A stretch of DNA of 40,997 bases from CAZGOM01 sp964542875 (GTDB lineage Bacteria > Planctomycetota > Phycisphaerae > Phycisphaerales > Phycisphaeraceae): assembly GCA_964542875.1 (NCBI GenBank), contig CAZIWA010000042.1, positions 1 to 40,997 of the forward strand. The letters are read 5' to 3'. Shown in pieces: positions 32,932-40,997 of the stretch. The notes under the pieces were generated by a model, which saw only the letters and a list, made by a program, of their open reading frames with translations, was not told the origin of the DNA and did no database searches. Both the position numbers and the translations under genes were made by a program. How positions within the stretch are numbered: position 1 is the first letter of the stretch; every line of letters begins with the position of its first letter.

Positions 32932-35670
32932 TCAGACCAGGCGAAATGCGCCGCTGACCTGGGCACCGGCGGAGAGCAGGCCGGTGGTGTTGAAGGTGCC
33001 GTCGGCGCCCACGGTGCCGGTGGGGAGGAACAGGATGGTCTTACCAAGCAGGCTGGCCGGCCGGCCTGTGGTGAAGTTGAGGTTGATGGAGGCGGACTCC
33101 AGCGGGAGGCCAGAGAGCACCACCGAGGAGAGGGTGATGCGATTGACCAGACCGCCAGCGCTGAGGTACGTGTAGGTGTAGGCGGCATCGCGACCGGTGG
33201 CCGAGAGCGCGGCACCGGTGACGGTGGTGAGGGTGACGCCCGGGGTGGAAATGGATGTCGACAGGCTGGCCTGGGTGGTGATCTTGAGCGATGAGCCGAT
33301 GTGGCCGACGTTCAAGGAGATGGACTTGCCATCCAGGATGTCGACATGGGCTTCATCGTGGCTGTCATCGACGGTGTAGGTAGAGTCTTCGACAAGCTTG
33401 AGCACGACGTCCTCGGTGCCTTCCGTGGCGTCCTTATCGGGGTTTGCCGTGACGGAGAAGTTCAAGACCGAGATGCCGCGGGGGAAGGTGACCTTGCCGA
33501 TGACATCACCGCCACGGACTTCGGTTGTGACGTTCTTGTTTAGGAGCAGGGAGCGGAGTTGGTAATCCGTGTTGAGGTCGGCATCACCGGAGATGGTGAA
33601 CTCCACATCCAGGGGGTTCAGGAGGTTTGCGGTGGATCGGGTGAGGGTGATGAGGCCCTTATTGATGGCGGCGAGGTTTTCCGACGCGGTGGACTTGACG
33701 GTGAACAGGCGCACGACGGGTTCATCGTCGAGCAGGGTGACGGAAACGGAGGACTTGGCGTCGAGGGAGTAGGCTGCGCCGCCTGAGGCGGTGAGGGTGA
33801 GGGTGGCGGTTTCATTGGTTTCGATGATGGTGTCATCGATGGCCTGGACTTTGAGGACCGTTACCGCGGCACCGGCCTTGAAGGTGAAACCGGAGGTGTA
33901 AGTGGTTTTGCCGTCGGCGCTGGTGATTTTGTAGTCCGAGCCGATGGTGGCCGAGCCGGCGAGCGCGAAGGAGACATCCAAGTCTTCCCGGAGATTGCCG
34001 CCTACGCGGGTGGCGGTGATCAGGGCGAATTTGCCTGCTTCACCCAGGGTGAAGCCCAGGGGGCTGAGCTTCACGACGGGTTCGTTGTCGGTGATGGTGA
34101 CGACGGCGTTGTGCCTGGCGTCGATGTTGTAGGTGGCGACGCCAGGACCGGCGACGATGGAGATGCCGACGGTTTCGGAGTTTTCAATGCCGGCATCGTC
34201 AATGGCCTGGACTTTCAGGACCATTGCGGAGACGCCGGCCTTGAAGGTGAAGGAGTTTGAGAAGGCGGTTTTGCCGTCGGCGCTGGTGATCTTGAAGTCT
34301 GTGCCCAAAGAGGCGGAGCCCGAGAGAGCAAAGGAAACATCAAGGGTCTCGCGGATGTTGCCGCCAACACGGGTGGCGACGATGGTGGTAAAGCCAAGGC
34401 CCTCGCTGATGGTGGCGACGACGGGGTTGAGCTTCACGGTGGGCTCGTTGTCGGTGATGTTGATGGAGACGCTGTGTTTTTCATCAATGCCGTAGGAGAC
34501 GCCTACGGACGGGGCCTGTAGGGTGAGAGAGACGTTTTCAGAGCCTTCGACCTGGGAATCATCCAAGGCCTGGATCTTCAATTGGGTGACGGCTGCGCCG
34601 GCTTTGAAGGTGAAGGAGTCTGTGTACGTGGTTTTGCCGTCCATGCTGGTGATCTTGTAGTCGGCGCCGAAGGCCGCCGAGCCGGCAAGGCCGAAGTTGA
34701 CGGTGAGGGGGTCGGTGAGGCTGCCGATGCGGCTGGCAACCACGACGGCGAAGCCAAGGTTTTCATTGATGGAGACATTGAGGGGATTGAGCTTCACGGT
34801 GGGTTCGTTGTCAACGATGGTGACGGTCTGCGAGCTTTTGGCGTCAAGGCCGAAGGAGCCGGCTTTACCCAGGGAGAGGGTGACTTGCTCAAAGCCTTCG
34901 ACGGAGGCGTCATCAATGGCTTGAATTTTGAGAACCGTGGTGGCGGCTCCGGCCTTGAAAGTGAAAGAGTCCGTGAGGGTGATCTTGCCGTCGGCGGTGG
35001 TGATCTTAAAGTCCGTGCCGAGGGAGGCGGAGCCTGCGAGGGTGAAGGGAACATCGAGCTCTTCAAAGAGGTTTCCGCCCAGGCGGGCGATGGTGAGATA
35101 GCCAACGCCGGCCTTCTCCTGAATGACAACGGGCGGGGTGAGAATCTTCACCGTCGGTTCGCTGTCAGCGATGGTGATGGAGGCGCTATGGTTGACGTCC
35201 AACTGGTAATTAGCACCGGCGGCGAGGCTGAAAGAGATGCTTTCAGAGCCTTCGATGGCGGAGTCATCCTTGGATTGAACCTTAAGAATGGTGACGGCAA
35301 CCCCGGCTTTAAAGGTGAAGGAATTGGTGAAGCTGGTTTTGCCGTCGGCGCTGGTGATGAGGTAGTCGGACCCGAGGGAGGCGGAGCCGGCAAGGTTGAA
35401 GGAGACATTCAAGTCGGCGGCGAGGTGGGCGGCGGTGCGTGTGGCGACGATGTAGGTGACACCGGACTTTTCGCCTAGCGTGACCTGGATGGGGTTGATG
35501 CGGACGGTGGGTTCCAGAAGCGTGAGGGGTGAAGAAAGGACGAGCCGGGGCTCCAGGCTTTCCATGAACTGCGGGGCGCGCAGGGACTGCGGCGCCGCGT
35601 TGCGGTTTAAGGGCCGGGAAAGGAGGCGGCTGAGAAGGTTCCGACGGGGGGCAGCGGTGAGCGTGGTCAT
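32932..35670 (-). CDS. LEPR-XLL type protein with six tandem Calx-beta modules
   Basis: A 912-residue surface or secreted protein. A basic N-terminus with two arginines precedes the planctomycete signature ESLEPRLVLSS (LEPR at 39-42). Six related modules of about 105-110 residues follow, each opening with PTVKL or PVVRL and containing SFTFKAGAAVTxLKIQAxDD and ending with ITDNEP or equivalent. This is the Calx-beta pattern, which usually binds Ca2+ through the acidic ends of the modules. The repeats are similar enough that internal duplication is likely. The C-terminal 130 residues are a different beta-rich domain, with no PEP-CTERM or membrane anchor. The ATG at 35670 with GGAGA upstream is favoured over the longer frame to 35760. 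Role: probably adhesion or cell-surface structure. Confidence 0.85.
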   Translation of the reverse strand: MTTLTAAPRRNLLSRLLSRPLNRNAAPQSLRAPQFMESLEPRLVLSSPLTLLEPTVRINPIQVTLGEKSGVTYIVATRTAAHLAADLNVSFNLAGSASLGSDYLITSADGKTSFTNSFTFKAGVAVTILKVQSKDDSAIEGSESISFSLAAGANYQLDVNHSASITIADSEPTVKILTPPVVIQEKAGVGYLTIARLGGNLFEELDVPFTLAGSASLGTDFKITTADGKITLTDSFTFKAGAATTVLKIQAIDDASVEGFEQVTLSLGKAGSFGLDAKSSQTVTIVDNEPTVKLNPLNVSINENLGFAVVVASRIGSLTDPLTVNFGLAGSAAFGADYKITSMDGKTTYTDSFTFKAGAAVTQLKIQALDDSQVEGSENVSLTLQAPSVGVSYGIDEKHSVSINITDNEPTVKLNPVVATISEGLGFTTIVATRVGGNIRETLDVSFALSGSASLGTDFKITSADGKTAFSNSFTFKAGVSAMVLKVQAIDDAGIENSETVGISIVAGPGVATYNIDARHNAVVTITDNEPVVKLSPLGFTLGEAGKFALITATRVGGNLREDLDVSFALAGSATIGSDYKITSADGKTTYTSGFTFKAGAAVTVLKVQAIDDTIIETNETATLTLTASGGAAYSLDAKSSVSVTLLDDEPVVRLFTVKSTASENLAAINKGLITLTRSTANLLNPLDVEFTISGDADLNTDYQLRSLLLNKNVTTEVRGGDVIGKVTFPRGISVLNFSVTANPDKDATEGTEDVVLKLVEDSTYTVDDSHDEAHVDILDGKSISLNVGHIGSSLKITTQASLSTSISTPGVTLTTVTGAALSATGRDAAYTYTYLSAGGLVNRITLSSVVLSGLPLESASINLNFTTGRPASLLGKTILFLPTGTVGADGTFNTTGLLSAGAQVSGAFRLV

Positions 35671-36212
35671 GGCATTTCTCCGAATGGGGTGTGGATGGCG
35701 GCGGCGCTGCTGCGACGGGAAGCATGCGCGTACCTGCTTGTTTTCAGGGCTTAATGCCACAATAGACCCGGCGGGGAACGGTGTCTGTCCATGAAGCCCG
35801 GGGGCGCAGGTCAGTAACAGATGGAGCCTGGTGGTCAGGAAATCCCGTGAAGTTCAGGGGTGTTGTGATGAGTTTTCTTAGGGGCGAGGCGAGTCGGTAA
35901 GAAATGGCCTGTCAGGCATGAGTGGAAACAGCATCGGGGAGATTTGAAGAAGGGTTTGGAGTCTGGCCAGAGCATTAACGTGGAGCGGACTAGGTGGGAT
36001 CGATACGGGTTGGCCGGTGTGGATGCGGCATGTGGAAGAGGCGTCCTAAAGGGATTTAAGCCATGCTTACCCTGAGCTGCCTTATTTATCGCTTTGGGCG
36101 AATAAACAAGACGCCGGCCGTTGATTCCCACGGCGGCTGAAAGTCTTCCAGATATCTGGATGAAGCTCAGCCCCAACGGGAGCGGGGGTAGGAGTGGGCA
36201 GATGCAGGGGTG
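35671..36212. other. Long intergenic region with palindromes
   Basis: About 540 nt without a convincing gene. It holds a possible csp terminator hairpin (36113-36137: GCCG-g-CCGT paired with ACGGCGGC) and a 14-bp perfect palindrome at 36147-36160. It also contains the leader of the Calx-beta gene. A 113-codon minus-strand frame at 35835-36176 has no recognisable protein features and looks non-coding. I see no RNA gene. Confidence 0.6.
36147..36160. repeat. Perfect 14-bp palindrome
   Basis: TCCAGATATCTGGA is self-complementary over all 14 positions. It lies 53 nt downstream of the copper-storage-type gene's stop. It could be an operator for the region or part of a 3' structure; too little context to decide. 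Confidence 0.5.
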
Positions 36213-36545
36213 TCAGATGCCGGCGATTCTGCGGCATTCCCGTGCGCAGGCCATGCACGCCTGAGCACAGGCCTGGCAGTGGGCCTGGGCGTGACGCGCG
36301 CATTCCTGCGCGCAGAGTTCGCACATCCGGACACAGACTTCGCATGCACCGTCGATGAGTTCAGATTCGCGGCTGATGTGCGAAGCGGTGGTCCAGCAGG
36401 CCTGGGCGCAGTCCATGTCCAGGCGAATGCAGTCGGACATTTGCTGGATGTCGTGTTCCTTAAGGCAAGCGGTGGCGCACTGTTCGCATTTTTGTGCGCA
36501 GGCGATGCAGGCATCGATGCAGGATTGAAGTGTCATCTGGGGCAT
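36213..36545 (-). CDS. Cys-rich four-helix-bundle copper-storage-type protein (DUF326/Csp)
   Basis: A 110-residue protein with 19 cysteines, many in C-x2-C or C-x3-C spacing along four amphipathic helices (SCIDACIACAQKC, DCIRLDMDCAQAC, GACEVCVRMCELCAQEC, HCQACAQACMACAREC). This is the pattern of the DUF326 family, including the cytosolic copper storage proteins Csp3 and Bacillus YhjQ, which bind many Cu(I) ions in the bundle core. No signal peptide, so cytosolic buffering. The ATG at 36545 (MPQM) has the strong site GGAGGA five bases upstream and replaces the longer frame from 36563. It may supply or restrain copper for the Cu-dependent FGE in the same window, an inference. Confidence 0.9.
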   Translation of the reverse strand: MPQMTLQSCIDACIACAQKCEQCATACLKEHDIQQMSDCIRLDMDCAQACWTTASHISRESELIDGACEVCVRMCELCAQECARHAQAHCQACAQACMACARECRRIAGI

Positions 36546-36764
36546 TGTTCCTCCGTTGCACAAAGGCAGAATCGGGACGAACAGGGTAGGGCAGGCGCGG
36601 CGGCATCAACATCCTTGAAAGGCTGTATCCGAGGGTCAGGAATTTACTGAGGGCGAGACGCCGAGAGCCGGCGAAAGACGGTTATCACTTTGTTTCCCCG
36701 ATGGCAGGAGGGCAGCGGCGCGCGTGTAATCAAAAAGATGCCCTTATGACGAAAGGACTGAGCC

Positions 36765-37766
36765 ATGCGCTTGCGCTTAAAACCATTGAACCAACAGGTT
36801 TTCATCGTTACCGGGGCGAGTTCCGGGATCGGGCTTGCCACGGCAAGGCGGGCAGCACAGGCGGGGGCGAAGGTTTTTCTTGCCGCACGGGATGGCGATG
36901 CATTGGCGCGCATCTGTGATGAGATCAGGGCGCAGGGAGGGACGGCGGACTTCGCCGTGGTGGACGTGGCATCGGAGCAGGCAGTGCATGACCTGGCACG
37001 GGCCGCGGTGGGACGGTTTGGCGGATTCGACACGTGGGTGAATGTGGCGGGGGTTTGTCTGCTGGGTCAGCTTAAGGATGTGTTGACCGAGGACCATCGG
37101 CGGCTGTTTGAGGTGAATTACTGGGGGCTGGTGTATGGATCGCTTGCGGCGGTGAGGCACTTTCGGGAACTGGGAAAAGCGGGGGCGTTGATCAATGTAG
37201 GGTCTGCGGCGTCTGAGATTCCGCTGCCTTATGCAGCGGCTTACACGGCATCAAAGTTTGCGGTGAAAGGGTTTACCAATGCGCTCCGGATGGAACTGGC
37301 GCATGAGGAATTGCCGGTGAGCGTGACGTTCATTAAGCCGGGGGCGGTGGATACGCCGTTTTTCCATCACTCCAAGACGATGCTCGGCGGGGTGACGAAG
37401 ATGCCGCCGCCGCGGTATACGCCGAGGGTGGTGGCGGATGCGATCGTGGCGGCGGCGCACAAGCCACGGAGGGAGATCGTAATCGGGTTCCCTACGTTGT
37501 TTGGGGGAAAGTTTGTGATGATGTTTCCGGGCTTGCCCGAGTGGGTGATGAGCTTCGCGAGCCCGTCGGGCATTGTGGACAAGGCGATCGAGCCGCCTGA
37601 GATAACCAGTCTTCACAGCGTGCCTGCGGAGGGGAAAGAGCGGTCGGGATATCAGTCGGCACGGTCGTTTAGCATCACCACGCTGGTGCAGGCGCATACC
37701 CGAGCGGGTGTGGCGGCTGTGGTGGTGCTGGCGCTGGGCGGCATCGCGCTTTACCTGGCGCTGTAG
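36765..37766 (+). CDS. Short-chain dehydrogenase/reductase with C-terminal membrane anchor
   Basis: A 333-residue classical SDR. The NAD(P)-binding motif TGASSGIG lies at residues 16-23, followed by NVAG (variant of NNAG), the catalytic Ser in INVGSAASEIP, and YTASK (Tyr-x3-Lys). After the usual domain (to about 250) comes a linker with hydrophobic patches and a terminal membrane helix (about 313-332, VAAVVVLALGGIALYLAL). The tail-anchored layout suggests work on a membrane-associated or lipid substrate; substrate unknown. The ATG follows GGACTGAG closely. Divergent from the Csp gene and convergent with the gene at 37845. Confidence 0.9.
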   Translation: MRLRLKPLNQQVFIVTGASSGIGLATARRAAQAGAKVFLAARDGDALARICDEIRAQGGTADFAVVDVASEQAVHDLARAAVGRFGGFDTWVNVAGVCLLGQLKDVLTEDHRRLFEVNYWGLVYGSLAAVRHFRELGKAGALINVGSAASEIPLPYAAAYTASKFAVKGFTNALRMELAHEELPVSVTFIKPGAVDTPFFHHSKTMLGGVTKMPPPRYTPRVVADAIVAAAHKPRREIVIGFPTLFGGKFVMMFPGLPEWVMSFASPSGIVDKAIEPPEITSLHSVPAEGKERSGYQSARSFSITTLVQAHTRAGVAAVVVLALGGIALYLAL

Positions 37767-37844
37767 GGCTGTGGTTCGGTCACGTGGATTGGCGCTGCTT
37801 CATGTTCCTTCACACCGCAGTTGGCGGTGGTGGGCGTTCGCCAT

Positions 37845-40178
37845 TTAAGGCACGGCTTTCCGAAGCGATTGGATTGTGCGGATGAAGTCCGGCTCCAGGG
37901 TGACCTGGTTGGACTCATAAAAACAGACGCCGTCGTAGTCATTGGCGAGGATGTGCTGAAGATCGGCCTGGGCTTCGTGGAAGTGCGGGCCGATGTCGCG
38001 AGTGAGGGGTACGCGGGCTCGTACCTGGCTGCGCCACTGGGCTGTTTCCCAGTACCAGTCCGGGCGTTTGGGAGAATCCGGGTAGAGGTAGGGGGAACTG
38101 ATGACTTCATCACAAAGGCCTTCCGAAAGCCATGCGGGGAGATCGATTCCCTCAAAGAGGCAATGATGAGGGCGGACCCAGAGGGCGATTTTCACATGGG
38201 AGAGGTTGGCGGCCTTGAGGGCCTGGCGGAGTTCACGGCCGAAGGTGGTGAGGTAGTCGGCGCGGAACTGCCACCAGCGGAGGTAGTGAGGGTCTTGCCG
38301 GATGGGAAGGGAGTTGTTGTGGCGAGGGTCGGGGTGTTTGGGGTCGCGGGGAGGTTGGACGCCGTAGGCTTGCTGATAGGCGTCGCACATGACTTTGGCG
38401 TAGAGGAGCACGGGTGGGTTACGAAGGAAGCCCAGGCAGAGGCCTTGAAGGCCGTAGGAAGCGGCTTCGACAAGGATCTGGATTTTATGGCGGCGGACTT
38501 CCTCAAAGGCGATGCAGAGCTTGGCGACGCGGGTGCCCGCTTCAGATTCATCGTGGAATGCAGGGTTTTGGTTGAAGAAGTCGCTGGTGACGTTTCCGGA
38601 GTAGCCGTTGAAGCGCATCCAGCCCCAGAGCTGGACGTTTGTGCTTCTAGCGGATTGGGCGGCGAGGGCGAGGACGTCGGTTTTTTGAAGAAGGCGGCCG
38701 TAGGCTTTGGATTGAGGGGTGTATACGCCGTGCACCTTGGCGGAGATGTAGCGCATCGTGTTGGTTTTGGAGGGGAAGTCAGAGCATTGGCCGTCGATGC
38801 GCCAGTGGAGCTTGGTGATGCCGGCGTCGGCGTGCGCCTGGATGACGGAGGGAATGATGGACGGATCGGGGTTGGCTGCGTCGACGAGCCAGGCGATGTC
38901 CGGGGTGTCGATGAAGCCGGAGATGTCAAGCGGTTTAGGGTGGACGGGCTGGTCGGAGCTGGAGGCTTTTTCGAAACGGATGTAGTCGATGAAAGAGACG
39001 AGGTGCTTGTCGGGATGGCGGGCGATCTGGATGGGGTGATGGCCGAGATCCAGGACGCCAAAGTCGACTTCCTGGGCGGGGTGGGGTTGATCAAGCGCGG
39101 TGGTGAAAGGGGCGTAGAAAAGCGGGCTGTGGGCGTAGACGGGAGAGAGGCGGTGATGCCAGGGAGCGCCTGGGGCGATGCGCAAAAGGGCGCCTGCGCC
39201 GTGGGCGATGCCGACGAAAACGCGGTGCGGGCCTTGGGGGTGGTGATGGATGAGCAAAGGCGGGGGCGTGACGCCTGGATTAGCGAAGAGGACCTGCTTT
39301 TGACCCGTGGGCTGAGTGGGGTCGGGGAGATTGATGAGAAGCCAGCGGTCGGAGCGGTAGGTGTCGAGTGCGATGGTGGTGTCGGCGATGTCCGCGGCGC
39401 GCAGGGCATGCGGCGGCGTGGGAGCCACGGGCAGAGATGGGTGTGCGGCCGGCGTGGTTTGGAAGGGGAGGTGGAGCCTGGCATCGTGGAGAATGCGCGT
39501 GTGGTCTGTCTCGCGCCAGGGGCCAAGCTCGAAGGTGGAAGTGATGGTTTTACCGGGTGTGAGGGGCCAGAGTTCGCCGATGGCGGTGAGATTGATGGAG
39601 TAGTTGCAGGTGGTGAGAAGGCGGTGTTCAAGGGCGTTTGCGGTGTAATTGAAACGGCCGAGGCTTTGGCGGGCACGGCCTGCGAGGATGAGGCCGTCCT
39701 GATAGCCCTGGCGGAAAAAGACACGCCAAGCAGGGAGGTGGACATGGTTGCCCAGCTCCGCGCCGTCGAAGTAGAGGTCGCGCGGGTCTTCAAAAGTATT
39801 GTTGAAGCCTGGCGCCAGATGGAGGCCGGGGAAGGCGGCGAAGCGGATGCCGCCTATGGATTGTTTGGATTGGAGCGTGGTCTGGATCTCAAGGAGCGGA
39901 GAGTCCGGCTTGAGGGTATAGGTGAGAGTGAGGCTGAGGTTCTCGTCTTCAAGCTGAGTGGTGATGGAGTGGGGGTGAGTGGCGATGGAGACGAGGCCTG
40001 GGACGGAAGGGCTTTTGACATAAGTGACGCCGGGGGGGAGGTGGTGGTAATCGGCGACGGCGCCTGCGAGGAGATTGCCGTTGTCGCCGGCGTGGGAGAG
40101 CCAGACCAGGAGGCCGGTGGCGTGGGAGATGCGGGCGGTGAGGTGCTGGTTTTGAAGCGTGGCGACGGGGTTGGTCAT
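37845..40178 (-). CDS. Large hypothetical glycosidase-like protein
   Basis: A 777-residue protein not assigned to a known family by eye. The first third (TNPVATLQNQHLTARISHATG, LSLTLTYTLKPDSPLLEIQTTLQSKQ) reads as a beta-sandwich of the kind seen in glycosidases and mutarotase-like proteins. The middle and last parts read as a TIM-barrel: IPSVIQAHADAGITKLHWRIDG, IQILVEAASYGLQGLCLGF, SHVKIALWVRPHHCLFEGIDLPAWL, and near the end DYDGVCFYESNQ. No signal peptide, so probably cytoplasmic. Catalytic residues are not certain. The ATG at 40178 is preferred to a TTG start at 40235, which is only supported by an open frame. A full-length antisense frame covers it but lacks protein character. It is divergent from the dehydrogenase gene. 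Confidence 0.7.
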   Translation of the reverse strand: MTNPVATLQNQHLTARISHATGLLVWLSHAGDNGNLLAGAVADYHHLPPGVTYVKSPSVPGLVSIATHPHSITTQLEDENLSLTLTYTLKPDSPLLEIQTTLQSKQSIGGIRFAAFPGLHLAPGFNNTFEDPRDLYFDGAELGNHVHLPAWRVFFRQGYQDGLILAGRARQSLGRFNYTANALEHRLLTTCNYSINLTAIGELWPLTPGKTITSTFELGPWRETDHTRILHDARLHLPFQTTPAAHPSLPVAPTPPHALRAADIADTTIALDTYRSDRWLLINLPDPTQPTGQKQVLFANPGVTPPPLLIHHHPQGPHRVFVGIAHGAGALLRIAPGAPWHHRLSPVYAHSPLFYAPFTTALDQPHPAQEVDFGVLDLGHHPIQIARHPDKHLVSFIDYIRFEKASSSDQPVHPKPLDISGFIDTPDIAWLVDAANPDPSIIPSVIQAHADAGITKLHWRIDGQCSDFPSKTNTMRYISAKVHGVYTPQSKAYGRLLQKTDVLALAAQSARSTNVQLWGWMRFNGYSGNVTSDFFNQNPAFHDESEAGTRVAKLCIAFEEVRRHKIQILVEAASYGLQGLCLGFLRNPPVLLYAKVMCDAYQQAYGVQPPRDPKHPDPRHNNSLPIRQDPHYLRWWQFRADYLTTFGRELRQALKAANLSHVKIALWVRPHHCLFEGIDLPAWLSEGLCDEVISSPYLYPDSPKRPDWYWETAQWRSQVRARVPLTRDIGPHFHEAQADLQHILANDYDGVCFYESNQVTLEPDFIRTIQSLRKAVP

Positions 40179-40309
40179 GGTGAGTGCGGCGAGATGAGGT
40201 GGGGATTGATGTGATTTATCTTTAGCGGAAGACAAGATATAAGAAATGAGACATGCTTACGCGGACGAAGGCATGGGCGGCAGAGGGATTGATCCAAGGA
40301 ATAGAAGCG

Positions 40310-40997
40310 ATGGCGCGACCGAAAGTGCTTTGCATGTGGGACCCGGTGATGGGCGAGGGTTTTTTGGGCAGGCTGCCGGAGGTGGCGGATGTGACGGTGA
40401 TGAAGCCCAGCGCACAGGTGCTGGCGCAGCGACTGCCTGAGTTTGATGGGTATCTGGCATCGCTGCACGTGCGGCTGGAGCGGGGGATGATCGAGGCTGC
40501 GAAACGGCTGAAGGTGGTGGCGACGGCGTCGACCGGGCTGGACCATCTGGATATGGATGTGCTGAAAGAGCGGGGAATCACGTGCATCAGCATCAAGACG
40601 GAGTTTGAGCTTCTGGACAAGGTGACGGCGACGGCGGAGTTGGCGTGGGGTTTGCTGCTTGCGTGCGTGCGGAAGATTCCCGCGGCGGCGAATGCGGCCA
40701 ACTCCGGCTACTGGGCGCGGGACCATTACCGGGGACAGATGCTGTCGGGCAAGACGCTGGGGATCATCGGGATGGGCCGGCTGGGGAAGATGATGGCGCC
40801 GTACGGGCAGGCGTTTCGCATGCGGGTGCTGGGGTGCGATGTGCGGGATGTGGAACTGGCCGGAGTGGAACGGGTGAGCCTGGAAAGGCTTTTGCGCGAG
40901 AGCGATGTGATCACCCTGCACATACACCTGACGGAGGAGAACCGGGGGTTTATCGGGCGGCGGGAGATCGAGCAGATGAAGCGGGGGGTGACGATCA
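40310..40997 (+). CDS. D-2-hydroxyacid dehydrogenase, partial at the right edge
   Basis: The first 229 codons of an NAD-dependent D-isomer-specific 2-hydroxyacid dehydrogenase (SerA/GyaR-like). It contains the catalytic-domain strand VVATASTGLDHLDM, the TATAELAWGLLLACVRKI helix that precedes the Rossmann domain, the GMGRLGKM dinucleotide-binding motif (about residue 154), and DVITLHIHLTEENRGFIG. The gene runs off the end before the catalytic His region. AAGGA at 40296-40300 lies 9 nt before the ATG, supporting this start. It would oxidise or reduce a 2-hydroxyacid such as glycerate or a phosphoglycerate relative; exact substrate unknown. It lies divergent from the large hypothetical gene across about 130 nt. 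Confidence 0.88.
   Translation, partial: MARPKVLCMWDPVMGEGFLGRLPEVADVTVMKPSAQVLAQRLPEFDGYLASLHVRLERGMIEAAKRLKVVATASTGLDHLDMDVLKERGITCISIKTEFELLDKVTATAELAWGLLLACVRKIPAAANAANSGYWARDHYRGQMLSGKTLGIIGMGRLGKMMAPYGQAFRMRVLGCDVRDVELAGVERVSLERLLRESDVITLHIHLTEENRGFIGRREIEQMKRGVTI

Noticed and set aside
35835..36176. A 113-codon minus-strand frame in the Calx-beta/Csp spacer
   Set aside because: No motifs, no convincing ribosome site, and it overlaps the palindromes of the spacer.
37821..40214. A 797-codon plus-strand frame opposite the large hypothetical gene
   Set aside because: It mirrors the minus-strand gene almost exactly; its sequence is rich in Gly, Val, Asp and Glu with no recognisable motif, as expected for the antisense of a GC-rich gene.
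1..40997. CRISPR arrays, tRNA genes, transposases or prophage genes
   Set aside because: None was found on reading both strands: no regularly spaced repeats, no tRNA-like cloverleaf with a T-arm signature, and no integrase or transposase frames.

Overview
The window is a GC-rich chromosomal segment of a Planctomycetota-like bacterium, most likely of the Phycisphaerae. This is inferred from several traits: an LEPR-XLL type N-terminus on a giant Calx-beta protein, a secreted type I sulfatase together with a formylglycine-generating enzyme, DUF4838 and other unusual glycosidase-like proteins, a phytanoyl-CoA-dioxygenase-like gene beside a sugar-type regulator, weak Shine-Dalgarno use, and occasional GTG/TTG starts. 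A run of exactly 100 N at 10693-10792 marks a scaffold gap inside batD, so this is probably a draft or metagenome assembly. No rRNA, tRNA, CRISPR, phage or transposase genes were recognised.

Layout from left to right. (1) 148-1794: a LamG lectin-like protein with a seven-repeat propeller-like segment inserted. (2) 2041-4608: a two-gene operon of a secreted HAD phosphatase-like protein and a secreted sulfatase, closed by a strong hairpin. (3) 4707-11030: a tightly overlapping Bat/MoxR operon (moxR, DUF58, DUF4381, batA, batB, TPR, batD). (4) 11238-12386: a membrane-anchored formylglycine-generating enzyme, able in principle to activate the sulfatase, divergent from an outer-membrane barrel protein at 12510-13400. 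(5) 13535-14173: a histone-H1-like basic tail fused to a stress-protein-type domain. (6) 14250-17737: a minus-strand operon of a GntR/LacI-type regulator, a PhyH-like dioxygenase and a TIM-barrel glycosidase-like protein, divergent from a DUF4838 protein at 18026-20092. (7) 20255-22125: an M55 D-aminopeptidase overlapping an acetamidase/formamidase. (8) 22235-28157: a single-domain receiver and an 1809-residue CheB-CheR-PAS-GAF-histidine kinase-receiver protein. (9) 28388-30448: an ABC exporter. (10) 30608-32731: a KatE/HPII-type catalase. (11) 32932-35670: the Calx-beta LEPR protein. (12) 36213-36545: a Cys-rich copper-storage-type protein. (13) 36765-37766: a membrane-anchored SDR. (14) 37845-40178: a large unclassified glycosidase-like protein. 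(15) 40310 to the right edge: a partial D-2-hydroxyacid dehydrogenase.

The gene set fits a polysaccharide-degrading, surface-active lifestyle (sulfatase plus FGE, several glycosidase-like proteins, secreted repeat proteins) with stress defences (catalase, copper buffering, Bat operon, H1-like protein). The points most worth a second look are the split LamG/propeller architecture, the H1-like fusion, the Asp-to-Asn change at the CheB catalytic position of the giant kinase, the loss of the MIDAS motif in BatB, the extracytoplasmic FGE, the aminopeptidase/amidase pair, and several dispersed palindromic repeats. I see no clear-cut novel defence or mobile system.
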